NCBI GenBank assembly: GCA_015852425.1 | Contig: JAAAIG010000356.1 | Location: forward strand, 21,220-36,404 | Direction: 5' to 3' | DNA length: 15,185 nucleotides | Source: Gryganskiella cystojenkinii | Taxonomy: Eukaryota > Mortierellomycota > Mortierellomycetes > Mortierellales > Mortierellaceae | Part shown: positions 1 to 8,802 of the stretch, piece after piece | Layout of the letters: every line of letters starts with the position of its first letter | Numbering within the stretch: position 1 is the stretch's first letter | Program-made: the position numbers and the translations under genes | Notes under the pieces: model-generated | Seen by the model: only the letters and a program-made list of their open reading frames with translations | What the model was told of the DNA's origin: nothing | The model's database searches: none

Positions 1-44
1 GGGGGGGGGTATATAGTGAGTAAAGAACAAAAGAAAAGGTTGTG
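1..44. other. 3' flank of the F-box gene, starting with a run of nine G
   Basis: Only 44 bases lie beyond the F-box stop codon. The window opens with nine consecutive G residues followed by TATATAG. On the minus strand this is the start of the F-box 3' untranslated region and ends in a C run. No poly(A) signal is visible in it, so the transcript end lies outside the window. Confidence 0.5.
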
Positions 45-3026
45 CTAAGGCAGTTGATTGAAACTCGTCCAGGCGGCGACACCTTGACTCTCAAGCACCT
101 CAATTAATTGCTTTTGTCGCTCCGCGTCCGAGTGTAACCGACCCTCGACAATCTTGAGTTCCCAAAGATGCTCCACCATCCATTGCAGGTCTTCTTTATC
201 GAGATCTAGTGACTTTTTAAGGAGATGGACGACAGGCGACGGATTCTGTTGTTGTTGTTGTTGTTGTTGCTGCTGCCAATGTGGAGGACCACCGCTCGGG
301 TGCACTTTGTCCTCGATCATCGTGGTCGCATTCCCTGTGAACCTGATCATCCGAAGCTTCTTCAAAGGTGCCAATAACCCAAGACCGGAGCGGAGTCGAA
401 GATCCAGACCTCCAAGACTCGGCATCGGTGCGTCAGGCGGCAAAAGAGCTGCGATGCCAAGACCGAAGCTGCTCCCAAACAGGGAGGGAGGTGAATGGCG
501 CCTGTCAAGACTCGATGTGAAAACACTCAAGGGGGACGATGGTGGCGATGGCAGACCGACAGTAAAGACTGCCGAGGACTTTTCAGACTCTGCTGCGACC
601 GGTGGCAGAGTAGACGTATTAGTATTTGCCTGTACGGAGGCAGAAGCAGATGCCAGCGAGATGGAAGCATTGTTCGCCTTGCTACCAATCGACAAATGAA
701 CCAATTGAGTCAGTCGTGCCAGTTGTTCAAACACGGCTCGGTGTCTCGGATCCGGGTAGGGTCCCAATCCAGAGATATGAACGTCAAGATGTCGGAGTGT
801 TCGTTCGCAAGCCCACCAGACCCGAGTGTTGCGTTTGCCATATGTCCATTTCGGTGGCGAGTAATACCGGATCCAGATCTCGTTAGGCTCCTGTTGGGTA
901 GATCGACCGCGCGTTGTCGTTGTTGGTTGAGGTATAGCCATGGGTTTGGACATTCTCAACGGCGAGTCTTGTGACGGAGATGCGGGAGGTGAGATGAGGC
1001 CACCTGCCATGACCGAAGGATAATAAGGTGTATCGTCAATCTCCATTGCCGACTGGGATTCGTCATTGAGACGGCGACCATAATAAGCCTTGTCATCGTC
1101 AACGTCCGTGTACTGGAGAAGGTCATCTGCCAGGATCTGGTAGCCATCAAAGGATTCGAGTTTTGCGCAACCGGAAAGAATACTCTGAGTCATCATGCTG
1201 GAGACCGCTCGGCATTGTCCAAGGTCCAAGTGCGACAGGGTTCTCCAGTGCTCGGGTCCCTGACTTTTATCGGTGGTCATACAATTGGTCCATGACCTAC
1301 TCAGGGCTGAACTTGAAAGCCAACTGGTACCGCTGTCGTCTTCGCGATGACTGCTTGTCCAGGAACTTGATGACCCAAAAGACAGCGTTGAGGATGCAGA
1401 GGACCTTCTGCTGCCAGCGCCGACGTCCTGTAGTCTTGACTCCTCGTACCCTTTCATTAGAGCCCCAAACGCTTCGCGACCAAACTCACTCCTACGAACG
1501 ATTAAGCATCTCAACCCGGATTGCATGGCTCTCAGGATCCTCGAGAACTCCTCGTCCTTGAGTCTCGATTCCGGTAACGTCAACGACGTCAGATTCGTCC
1601 ATCGCGGCAGTGACAAAGCCGTTGATCCAACATGGAAACAAGAAGACCGGAGGGTTTCACAAAACTCATTCACAGGGAACCCTATCCTCGAGACACGCCA
1701 GTCCAGGGATTCGAGGTCTGGACAAGCCTGCAATAACCGAAACTGAGACTGGACCGAGAGTGACCGGATCCTGCCGAACCGAACATGGCGCATACGAGGG
1801 AACCACAACTCGGCATTGTTACCAGTACTGGCCGTTGTCGTGCCCGTCCTTTTCCGTTTCTTGTTGGTAGAGTTACCAAGGTCGAGAGAGGGGAGTTCAC
1901 GAATGGAGCAGTTTTCGAGTTCGAGGGATTCCAGTCGACTGAACATCTGGAGGAAGTTGTTGAGATCCATCAGGGTTTTGATTTCGAGACCGAGGAGAGA
2001 CTGAAACGAGCGAAGTCCGCCTTGTTGTCGTTGTCTATGAGAAGGTAACATGGGTGGTCGTGATGATGATACTGGCGAAGGAAGTCCCAAGGGAATTGAG
2101 GAGAAGGTGGCAGAGGTCGAAGCCAGGGCTCGCCAGAAGGATGCACTGGGTGGGACAAGACCGACAAAGATTTCGACTCTGGACAGGGTCGTTGTGTTTC
2201 GTAGCAACAGGTTCACAATGGGATTCTTGCCGCTGAACTGGTCTTCGTCTTGTTGTACCATTGTTCCAGAAATGGTGTTCCGACCAACAACTGGCGCATC
2301 CATTTCTTCTTCGTCTTCTTCTTCTCCGCTCACAGCACCTTGATCGTCGTAATTTTCGTCCTCGTAATACCCATCCTCCAAATCGTCGTCATCATCATCG
2401 GCATCCTCCTCGAACGCATCCGGGCAGAGAGCCAGGGTCTCGAGACGGCTACACCGGTCCACGAGTCGTAAAAGGCCCTCAGCTCTAAAATCTATGATGG
2501 ATAAGGTTCGGATGTGGTCACCATAGCGTTCCAACGCCTGGTCCAGCGTGACTAGTTTTGTCGCTCGAGCAGCCTTCGCCCAGACTTGGCTTGTTGTCCT
2601 TATTTCTTTGTCCTGAATTATCGAGTGTGTCTCAGCTGGTTCCTTGCTGCTGTTGCTGTTACTGTTGCAGTTGAGTCCAGACTGGAGTGGGGCAAGGAGC
2701 CAAGAGGACCACTTGGACGTCTCGACATGCTCCCAGAGGACTGGCGACAGAACCTGGTGCCAAAACTTGGAGACCCGGATACAGCCGACGGCGTCTTTTT
2801 GACTGAGAAAGTAACCCACGTGGTTCAGGATTTCAGGCACATCCAGCGCTCGATGCTGCTGCTGCTGTTGTTGTTGCTCAAGAAGGAAAGGGTGCCGTGG
2901 AAGGGATGGGTCCTGTTCCTGGACTGAAGAGGGGGAGAAATGGTGGTTGCTGGATGCCACAGCAGTCGAAGTGGAGGTCGAGGACAGTGGGGTGGAAGGG
3001 AAGGAGAGAACAGAAAGAACAGGCAT
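45..3026 (-). CDS. F-box protein with leucine-rich-repeat-like region, 993 aa
   Basis: Single-exon gene; ATG at 3026-3024, TAG at 47-45. After a Ser/Thr-rich head and a seven-Gln run (residues 51-57) comes an F-box at about 61-101, with the expected order of hydrophobic positions (DVPEIL..VGYFL, VSKFWHQV, VLWEHV). This domain normally binds Skp1 in an SCF ubiquitin ligase. The rest resembles irregular leucine-rich repeats (LETLAL near 195-200, LESLELENC, LESLDW, LTSLTL, LSHLDL, LRHLDV) that would choose the substrate. They are interrupted by an acidic stretch at 206-243, a Ser-rich stretch and Pro/Ser-rich linkers. A ten-Gln run (918-927) precedes a C-terminal helical tail. The reading frame is open throughout, with no sign of decay. 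It starts divergently from the dehydrogenase, 1.8 kb away. The F-box call is firm; the substrate and pathway cannot be read from sequence. Confidence 0.88.
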   Translation of the reverse strand: MPVLSVLSFPSTPLSSTSTSTAVASSNHHFSPSSVQEQDPSLPRHPFLLEQQQQQQQHRALDVPEILNHVGYFLSQKDAVGCIRVSKFWHQVLSPVLWEHVETSKWSSWLLAPLQSGLNCNSNSNSSKEPAETHSIIQDKEIRTTSQVWAKAARATKLVTLDQALERYGDHIRTLSIIDFRAEGLLRLVDRCSRLETLALCPDAFEEDADDDDDDLEDGYYEDENYDDQGAVSGEEEDEEEMDAPVVGRNTISGTMVQQDEDQFSGKNPIVNLLLRNTTTLSRVEIFVGLVPPSASFWRALASTSATFSSIPLGLPSPVSSSRPPMLPSHRQRQQGGLRSFQSLLGLEIKTLMDLNNFLQMFSRLESLELENCSIRELPSLDLGNSTNKKRKRTGTTTASTGNNAELWFPRMRHVRFGRIRSLSVQSQFRLLQACPDLESLDWRVSRIGFPVNEFCETLRSSCFHVGSTALSLPRWTNLTSLTLPESRLKDEEFSRILRAMQSGLRCLIVRRSEFGREAFGALMKGYEESRLQDVGAGSRRSSASSTLSFGSSSSWTSSHREDDSGTSWLSSSALSRSWTNCMTTDKSQGPEHWRTLSHLDLGQCRAVSSMMTQSILSGCAKLESFDGYQILADDLLQYTDVDDDKAYYGRRLNDESQSAMEIDDTPYYPSVMAGGLISPPASPSQDSPLRMSKPMAIPQPTTTTRGRSTQQEPNEIWIRYYSPPKWTYGKRNTRVWWACERTLRHLDVHISGLGPYPDPRHRAVFEQLARLTQLVHLSIGSKANNASISLASASASVQANTNTSTLPPVAAESEKSSAVFTVGLPSPPSSPLSVFTSSLDRRHSPPSLFGSSFGLGIAALLPPDAPMPSLGGLDLRLRSGLGLLAPLKKLRMIRFTGNATTMIEDKVHPSGGPPHWQQQQQQQQQQNPSPVVHLLKKSLDLDKEDLQWMVEHLWELKIVEGRLHSDAERQKQLIEVLESQGVAAWTSFNQLP

Positions 3027-4682
3027 TTTTGCGGACTAAAAAGGAGTGGGTGGGGGTGTGGGAAGTGCGGGGCTTTGGAAATGCGGAGGTTGTGAATGAA
3101 TGCAGAATAACGAATGAGGAATGGACTCGAGTGAATGAATGTTTGGAATTGAAGTGAATGGAAGAGAGGAGGAGGGTGGTTAGTGAGTGTATGGGAGAGT
3201 GTGTGAACGCGGGAACGGTTTCTTTCCCTGTTCCTTTCGTAACGCGCACAAAGAGTTCATATGCTCGGGTGGTGTGTTGTCTTCTTTTCTTGTATGCCGT
3301 GTGAAACGAACGCTGGGTGTGTTAGGGCTAGAGAGTTGCAATTGAAGTCATGGGGTGATGACCCGCTGCAGAGCAGTTGTTTGTCGGTTAACGTTTTTGA
3401 CAACCGTGTGTGGGGTTGGAAGAACGCGTTCCTCTCCCCCTTTCATTCTTGCGCCTTGTCCTCCCATTGTGCTCCTCCTTCTCACTCCATCCGTCTCCCG
3501 CATGAATGGGTACAAACCAAACAAACTGACAGGTTTGGGGAAATAGCACACAAAACATGATTCCTTCGAATGGGCACACGCGAACAAAATGAGGAAATAT
3601 AAAAAGGGAACCAAACGAAACAGCGAACAGAAATGAGCACTTCTTGAAGAAAAAGGAAGGCGCGTGCGCAAACTTAAAAAAATTCAGAACGAAAAGGTCG
3701 TGTGGGAAAATCTTGTTTGCTCCACAATATTTCTTGTTGAATGAAATCCACGAGGGGATGGTGGAACCCCGACGTTATTTTTGACGACTAGGTTACCAAG
3801 GGTGCCGTCTCGTGGGGGGAAATTAAAAAGGAGTACGGCATTCATGTTGAAATGAAGAAGAATGAGGAAGGGGCCGAAAGCCTCTTTACAGAGAATGGAT
3901 ATATTGTTGCTAGTCAACGTAAGGCGCCTCTTCCCCAGTGGTCCATTTTTCTGAAAGCCTCTCTCGTTCTGCAGTTTTGTGCACTCATGTAGATGAACTC
4001 CCACCTTCTTCTTGCATAACTTTGAGACAGTCCGGGTCCCAGTATGATTTCTGGGTTCCTGGGTCGTCTGAACTCCCGTGTCAATTTTTGCGCTTGTCGA
4101 TGTGAGGGATAGCCAAGAATCAAACAGCTGCCCTAGGAAAGTGAAAAGTTGTGAAGTGAGGAATGTAGTGAGATGCAGGAAGTAATTTGTCAGGAGATTG
4201 ACATGAAAGAGCGTTGATGACTCTTAAGAATAATGACAATTACAGAAGCATGATCATGGTTTACTCGAGAGGTTTATTTCATGTAAAATTATTCGAGTTC
4301 CTATTCCTAGGACAGTGTTACAAAACACATGTGCCAATCATGAATGGGGGTTATTGCTGTTCGGGTTCAAATGCCGAGGACCGCTGGCTAACTCGAAGTA
4401 TTGCCACTTTCGTCGAGCTCGCAGTTCATGGGTTACTTTCGAAGCACAGCGGGGGATTGGGGGGTATTGCATGACCGAGACGTACAAGGAGCGTGAAAGG
4501 TGCAAGGGTACGTTAAGTATACCTTTCGACAGCCGCATCGGCAATTGGGAGAGCCGGACCAAGGAGAGGAAAAAAGTATCAAAAATAATGTGGAGAAGAG
4601 AAGGTAGCAGAGCATATCTTTTTCTCCTGCTGGTGGAGACTACTTTTCTTGCCACCAAAATTGTTGTCTGGGAAAGTTTTTT

Positions 4683-4817
4683 TTGAGTCTCCTACCTCTC
4701 TCCACAAAAGCCAAACCCTCCTTTTCATTCCCTCTTTTTCAATTCTTTTCTTCATTCACACATTCACACATTCACATACACACATCCGCCCCCTTTCTCC
4801 ATCTCCCTTCTCATACA
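4683..4817 (+). promoter_or_regulatory. Pyrimidine-rich 5' leader of the dehydrogenase gene
   Basis: The 135 bases before the ATG are dominated by C and T on the coding strand, with CA-rich patches and almost no G. Such CT-rich tracts around transcription starts are common in filamentous fungi. The start site itself cannot be placed from sequence. Confidence 0.5.
4754..4786 (+). repeat. Short ATTCACAC-type tandem repeat
   Basis: The 8-base unit ATTCACAC occurs twice, followed by degenerate copies (ATTCACAT, ACACACAT). It is a simple repeat inside the leader of the dehydrogenase gene. Confidence 0.7.
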
Positions 4818-6500
4818 ATGTCTGCCATTGCTAACGAGCGCGCCTCCCTCATCCTCAACCACCTCTCGGCCTCAGCCACCCATCCTGGTGGTCTCCTTGC
4901 GAACCAGGTCGCAATCGTCACCGGTGCTGGGTAAGCTTGTGGACATTCGCGTCTTGCAGGAATGAATGATTACGTGCCATTCTTTCTCAACAGGAAAGGG
5001 ACTTCATTGGACCCACCTCATCAACAGAGTAACAGTCAAGGACTATACCGCAGACTCTCTTTTTTTTTGTTCTTCTTACGTCAACTGGGTAACGGCTCGC
5101 AAGGGTTCTTCGTGTCGTCGGAGTGGACAAAGCATGAACCTTCTTTATCCTGTCCTTTGTGTACCGAACAAAGTGATCGACCGTTATTTATTTTTATTTT
5201 TTTATCTGGACCAAAGCCGAGCCGACGTGAATTGGACTGTTATGCTCTTGAATGTCCCCCTGACTGATCGAAGAGTCTGGAAAAACCATCAACCTTCCTC
5301 CCCATCGTCTCGGATCGCACAACTAACACTCTCGGCCTTTTGTATTTTTGCGCTTGCACAACGACTCTTGCAGTCAGGGTATCGGTGGTGCCACTGCTAT
5401 CCTCTTTGGCAAGGAAGGTGCTTCCGTCGTTGTCAGTGACCTTGACGAGGGTAACGTTTACATATCTCCTTTCCTCTCTCATCATCGTCTTTCAACTGAC
5501 CATAGATAATCATTACTCTAACTAATCTACATTCCTCTTATCTCTCTCACTCTCGCTCTCGATAATGTAGCCAAGGGCAAGGCCGTTGCTGAGCAGATCA
5601 TCAAGGCTGGAGGAAAGGCCATCGCTGTCTCTGGTGATGTTACTGACCCCGCCTTCCCTGAACGTGTCATTGGCGAGACTATCAAGTATGTCAATTCTCC
5701 TTTTCCTTCAAGTTTGTTATTATCCGACGACTTATTAACCATTTTGTTTTATTTTCTTTTCTTTTCATTTGCTGTTGAAAAAAATAGGGCCTTTGGCAAG
5801 ATCAACATCATCATCAACAATGCAGGATACACTTTTGATGGCATGCTCCACAAGACCACGGACAAGCAGTTCCAGTTGATGTTGGATGTTCATAACATTG
5901 CGCCCTTCCGTATCCTCCGTGCCGCTGCTCCTTACTTGCGTCTTAAGGATGGCGAGCCTCGCTCTATTGTCAACGTAGGATTCCTTCAAAACAAAACGCA
6001 CAAAGGGCTCGAACAAAAAGCCGGGACAGCCATCTTGTACGAAAAAAAACTCTGATAGACTGACGCTCCTCAATTTTATTTTCGATTTCTGAATGAAATA
6101 CTAGGTCTCCTCCACCTCTGGACTTCATGGAAACATTGGTCAGGCCAACTATGCGGTTGCCAAGGCCGGCATCGTCGGCTTGACAAAGACCGTCGCCAAG
6201 GAGTGGGGACCACTCGGTGTCCGATGCAACACGGTCGCATTCGGGTATGTCGATACCCGTTTGACCCGGGCGAAGGAGAACGGTGAGACCATGATCGTCG
6301 ATGGTCAGAAGATTGCCCTTGGAATCCCTATGGGTGCCAAGAAGGAGGCTCCTCCCCCATCTGTCGTCTTTGCTGATACCCCCTTGAAGCGTGCCGGCGT
6401 TGTCGAGGAGGCTGCCGGTTCCATCTTGTTGTTGTGCAGTCCTTTCGCTTCCTACATCACCGGACACACGCTCGAGGTCACTGGTGGAAAGGGTATCTAA
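4818..6500 (+). CDS. Short-chain dehydrogenase/reductase (SDR), FabG-like, 295 aa, five exons
   Basis: Exons 4818-4930, 5374-5450, 5571-5685, 5788-5974 and 6105-6500; introns of 443, 120, 102 and 130 bases, all GT-AG, give one 295-residue frame ending in TAA. The protein is a cytosolic-type Rossmann SDR that should oxidise or reduce a hydroxyl/carbonyl with NAD(H) or NADP(H). The cofactor motif TGAGQGIG is at 35-42, Asp60 closes the second strand (usually favouring NAD), NNAG is at 112-115, and the catalytic Ser167, Tyr180 and Lys184 lie in SSTSG and YAVAK. At the place of the usual tetrad Asn there is His137, followed by Asn138. Compared with FabG there is an N-terminal extension of about 25 residues and a longer substrate loop (about 220-255). 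The C-terminus ends TGGKGI, so there is no peroxisomal SKL-type signal. I resolved introns by keeping the SDR motifs intact. Substrate unknown; FabG-like or the dehydrogenase part of a FOX2-like enzyme are the nearest analogies. Confidence 0.9.
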
Positions 6501-6882
6501 AAAAAAAGGATAATCCAAGGTCCCAGAAAAATAATCACCTTTGCTCTCAATAAAACAGCGAAATGTAAATATTTATACGAGTCTCCAAGCTAATGCCACG
6601 CCTGATTGCCAGTCCAGCTTTAAAAAAAAAAGATGGATCAAATCCTTCACATCAACGCCTCTGTTCCAAGTCTCTCAGTCGAGGCAAAAGTGCTGGCTCA
6701 CCAATAGCAGAATAATGACGACCAAACGTTTGCCTCGTGTTTATGCGTTTTTTTTAATGCTAATGATGCGAGGCATGCAAAGTATTTCGATCCAAGAGCT
6801 CCCGAAAGCGAGGCATGTATATATGTAATCGTTGATTGATGCTGGTGTTTGTATCCTGATCCTGACGCCGATGTTTTCCCGT
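6501..6882. other. Convergent 3' intergenic region
   Basis: 382 bases separate the two convergent stop codons. It holds the AATAAA of the dehydrogenase (6549-6554) and, on the minus strand, an ATTAAA at 6758-6753 that could serve the RPA12 gene about 125 bases past its stop. Frames in it are A/T-rich, have no recognisable domain and are not called as genes. Confidence 0.6.
6549..6554 (+). terminator. AATAAA polyadenylation signal of the dehydrogenase
   Basis: A perfect AATAAA starts 49 bases after the TAA stop of the dehydrogenase, on the coding strand, in A/T-rich sequence. Spacing and context suit a 3'-end signal; the cleavage site is not visible. Confidence 0.55.
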
Positions 6883-7842
6883 TTAACTGTTGAGCTTGGT
6901 TTTGTACCTGTTCAATAGTAAAAATAAAGAAAAAAAAAAGTATATAATCGCTTAGAACAAATACCTTTCTCGCAATTCTCAATCTTCGGATGGTCCTTAA
7001 ATAAAAAAAAATAAGGTCGAGAGTAGGATAACTTACGCGCACTTGGGACAGGTGTAGAAAACGGTCTGACCTTCATCAGCAGAGCGCAATTGCATGGTGT
7101 GGTATTCCATCTCGGGGTTTCCGCACTTTGGACAAGGCTCCTTGACCTATAATCCAGCAGAAAGAGCAAGAGATACAATCATTTGATGAGTACTGTGTCC
7201 GATATGCAGTTCGATTTCCGTACACCAGCTCGGTTTGTTTTTGTGTCCAGTTGGTTCCATGGTTTTTGTTCTCTGTAACTCCATCTCTCTCTAGGTAGTT
7301 TACCAAAGCAGCGGCGGCATCTTTGATTTCACTCTGGACATCATCACGCTTATTCCTGAGTGCTGAGGGGAAGGCACCGGGTTTGCTTGTCGTCACGACT
7401 TCAAAGTTCTCAAAGTCTAAGTTTCAGTCGATTTTTTTTTTTTTAAAAAAAAGAGGTCAGTTACAAGAAGTGACAGCACCACAGGTCCCAAAAACGTTGT
7501 CGTTTCCCACCCGGATCGACAAGATCTAGTAAAGGACTACGACAAAAATAAACCAAAAATTGCACCATACCGATGGACTGATGTGTGTAACTGCAGAGGT
7601 TGCAGACGATAAGATCGTCCTCACCGGGGATATCGAGCAAGTTGCCGCACTCTGGGCAGAAAATAAGCGAGCCGACCTAGAGGACAAGAAGTAGTTTGAC
7701 AGGCAGGAGAGCGAAGGTGATCAGTCAAGAGGCCCGCCAGCGGATCGTCAATGGAAAAAAAATGAATGGTGCATCCAGACGTAGAAGAGAAGGCGAGTAG
7801 ACGTACAGTGTCGGGCTTCAATGAGGGTGTGCTCTTTGACAT
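6883..7842 (-). CDS. RPA12: RNA polymerase I subunit RPA12 (A12.2), 129 aa, five exons
   Basis: Minus-strand exons 7842-7807, 7676-7571, 7416-7304, 7146-7037 and 6907-6883; introns of 130, 154, 157 and 129 bases, all GT-AG. The product, 129 residues, fits the usual 119-126 of the family. The N-terminal zinc ribbon uses Cys19, Cys22, Cys37 and Cys40 (FCPECGNLLDIPGEDDLIVC). A linker follows with the family word AFPSAL. The C-terminal TFIIS-like ribbon uses Cys90, Cys93, Cys118 and Cys121 and carries QLRSADEGQTVFYTC; its Asp109-Glu110 pair is the acidic tip that supports RNA cleavage in the Pol I active site. RPA12 acts in the nucleolus in rRNA transcription. The hairpin wording RSADEGQTVFY points to Pol I rather than RPB9 or RPC11. 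The donor ending exon 3 (7304) is the least certain: a GTGTAC further on would keep frame and add residues. The last exon codes for only eight whole residues. Confidence 0.9.
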
Positions 7843-8373
7843 TAGGATATGAAGGTGATGTACCAAAGGTTGATGCGAACAAAGACGAGCGGTGCATGCC
7901 AACTTGCAACAAAAAAAAGAAAAGGGTCGGACAACAGAAACAAGCCACCGTTCTAAGAAGGCAGTCACTTGAAATAAATCACGTGCTTATATGCCCGTGA
8001 GCGAGAATAAAAATTTTCGTGTTTTGGTTGATCAACCTGATCTTTCTCTCTTCTGCTTCCCTCTCATCCCCCACTTTCATTACTTTTCGATTAGGATGGC
8101 AGGTTCTAGATTACGATCATAACGCGACCGAGACTAGTAAGAGTATTCTTGGGAACCTGGATTATCCTTTACAGGATGATTTAATATGTCTTGAGATCAA
8201 CTCTTGTTGATGAGCTCCCGTGTGTCTGATCGGGATCTGATCTCTGTCGAGAGTGGTTATGCCTCCCGAGGAATTTGCTGAACTTTGTAAGTACCAATAT
8301 CCTTTCAATTAGCCATTGGTACACCTTCTCTTTCTCTGCTCTTCTCTCCTCTCTTTGCACTCGTGTATACTCT

Positions 8374-8456
8374 TTGGATGATGATTACAGGATTTTCCAT
8401 CCGCGTCTAAACATATTATGTTGAGATTTTATGTTGCCTTCCTTCTGACCCTTTGA
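8374..8456 (+). repeat. 83-bp direct repeat, copy 1
   Basis: This copy matches 8720-8802 at 82 of 83 positions; the only difference is T at 8414 against C at 8760. It starts with TTGGATGATGATTACAG, which looks like an intron 3' end, and finishes exactly at the TGA of a 12-codon ORF (ATG at 8418) reading MLRFYVAFLLTL. The word TTATGTTG occurs twice inside. A GGATG/CATCC pair (8376-8380 with 8399-8403) could form a small stem. No terminal inverted repeats or target duplications are visible. Confidence 0.95.
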
Positions 8457-8593
8457 CGATATACTACTCCCGCAAGAGAGAAATGAGAAAGAAAAATTGG
8501 GAGCGGAGACCGATTGACTTTTTTTAAATCAATTGCAGATTTCATGGGCTTTTTGCTAACCAGTATACTATTCTCGCTTCTCTTTCAGGTTCC

Positions 8594-8770
8594 ATGAAAA
8601 AAGTCGCGGTTCTGAGTCAGCCATTCGTTTTTTTCTTTTTATTGGCCTCATTTTGTAAGTATACATTTTCATTTTTTTTTTTTCCTTCCCTTTCTCTCAT
8701 CTTTTTTCATTTTTTATCCTTGGATGATGATTACAGGATTTTCCATCCGCGTCTAAACACATTATGTTGA
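8594..8770 (+). other. Small ORF with signal-peptide-like start, 58 codons, unproven
   Basis: ATG at 8594 opens MKKVAVLSQPFVFFFLLASF: a basic start followed by a hydrophobic core, like a secretion signal. Unspliced, the frame runs through a poly-Phe stretch and into repeat copy 2, stopping at 8768-8770. A strong donor, GTAAGTA, begins at 8655. Splicing to the acceptor ending at 8736 would give an immediate stop. Splicing to the one ending at 8920 would give a 37-residue product ending near 8973. The T-rich composition could create such a frame by chance, so I do not call it a gene. Confidence 0.25.
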
Positions 8771-8802
8771 GATTTTATGTTGCCTTCCTTCTGACCCTTT
8801 GA
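8720..8802 (+). repeat. 83-bp direct repeat, copy 2
   Basis: Second copy, 346 bases downstream of the first, with a single substitution at 8760. The flanks are mostly dissimilar, but signals recur in the same order: a GTAAGTA donor 65 bases upstream (87 in copy 1), TGAGAAAGAAA downstream, and an acceptor followed by ATTTCAT (8919-8927, against 8537-8545). Similarity stops right after the TGA of the 12-codon ORF (8764-8802). Confidence 0.95.

Larger units (their letters stand above)
3027..4817. other. Intergenic region between divergent F-box and dehydrogenase genes
   Basis: 1,791 bases separate two divergent start codons. Just upstream of the F-box ATG (about 3027-3250) the minus strand is pyrimidine-rich with TTCATTCA-like words, as expected of a leader. 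Several open frames of 60-123 codons occur in this interval on both strands, but none has a recognisable domain, overlapping frames conflict, and none is joined by convincing splice sites. No RNA gene was recognised. Probably promoter and leader sequence for both genes. Confidence 0.6.

Noticed and set aside
154..699. 181-codon plus-strand frame with a poly-Cys stretch
   Set aside because: It is the antisense of the F-box coding region; the Cys run is the complement of the glutamine repeat.
3598..3607. TATAAAAAGG box on the plus strand
   Set aside because: No coding region begins within a sensible distance on that strand; the dehydrogenase start is 1.2 kb away and has its own CT-rich leader.
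3348..3671. 107-codon minus-strand frame with a hydrophobic stretch
   Set aside because: The hydrophobic part follows from T-rich composition, the rest is low-quality sequence, and no homologous motif was seen.
4357..4383. tRNA T-arm-like sequence with the loop TTCAAAT
   Set aside because: Only four of five stem pairs form, there is no A box upstream at the right distance, and no acceptor stem can be built around it.
4315..4686. 123-codon plus-strand open frame in the left intergenic region
   Set aside because: No recognisable domain, overlaps an equally long frame on the other strand, and runs into the pyrimidine-rich leader of the dehydrogenase.
7076..7396. 106-codon minus-strand frame around the RPA12 linker
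   Set aside because: It joins RPA12 exon 3 to intron 3 and then reads the second zinc ribbon out of frame; splicing restores the family sequence.
6883..7842. RPB9, RPC11 or TFIIS instead of RPA12
   Set aside because: The RSADEGQTVFYTC hairpin, the AFPSAL linker and the short length with two ribbons fit the Pol I subunit better than the others.
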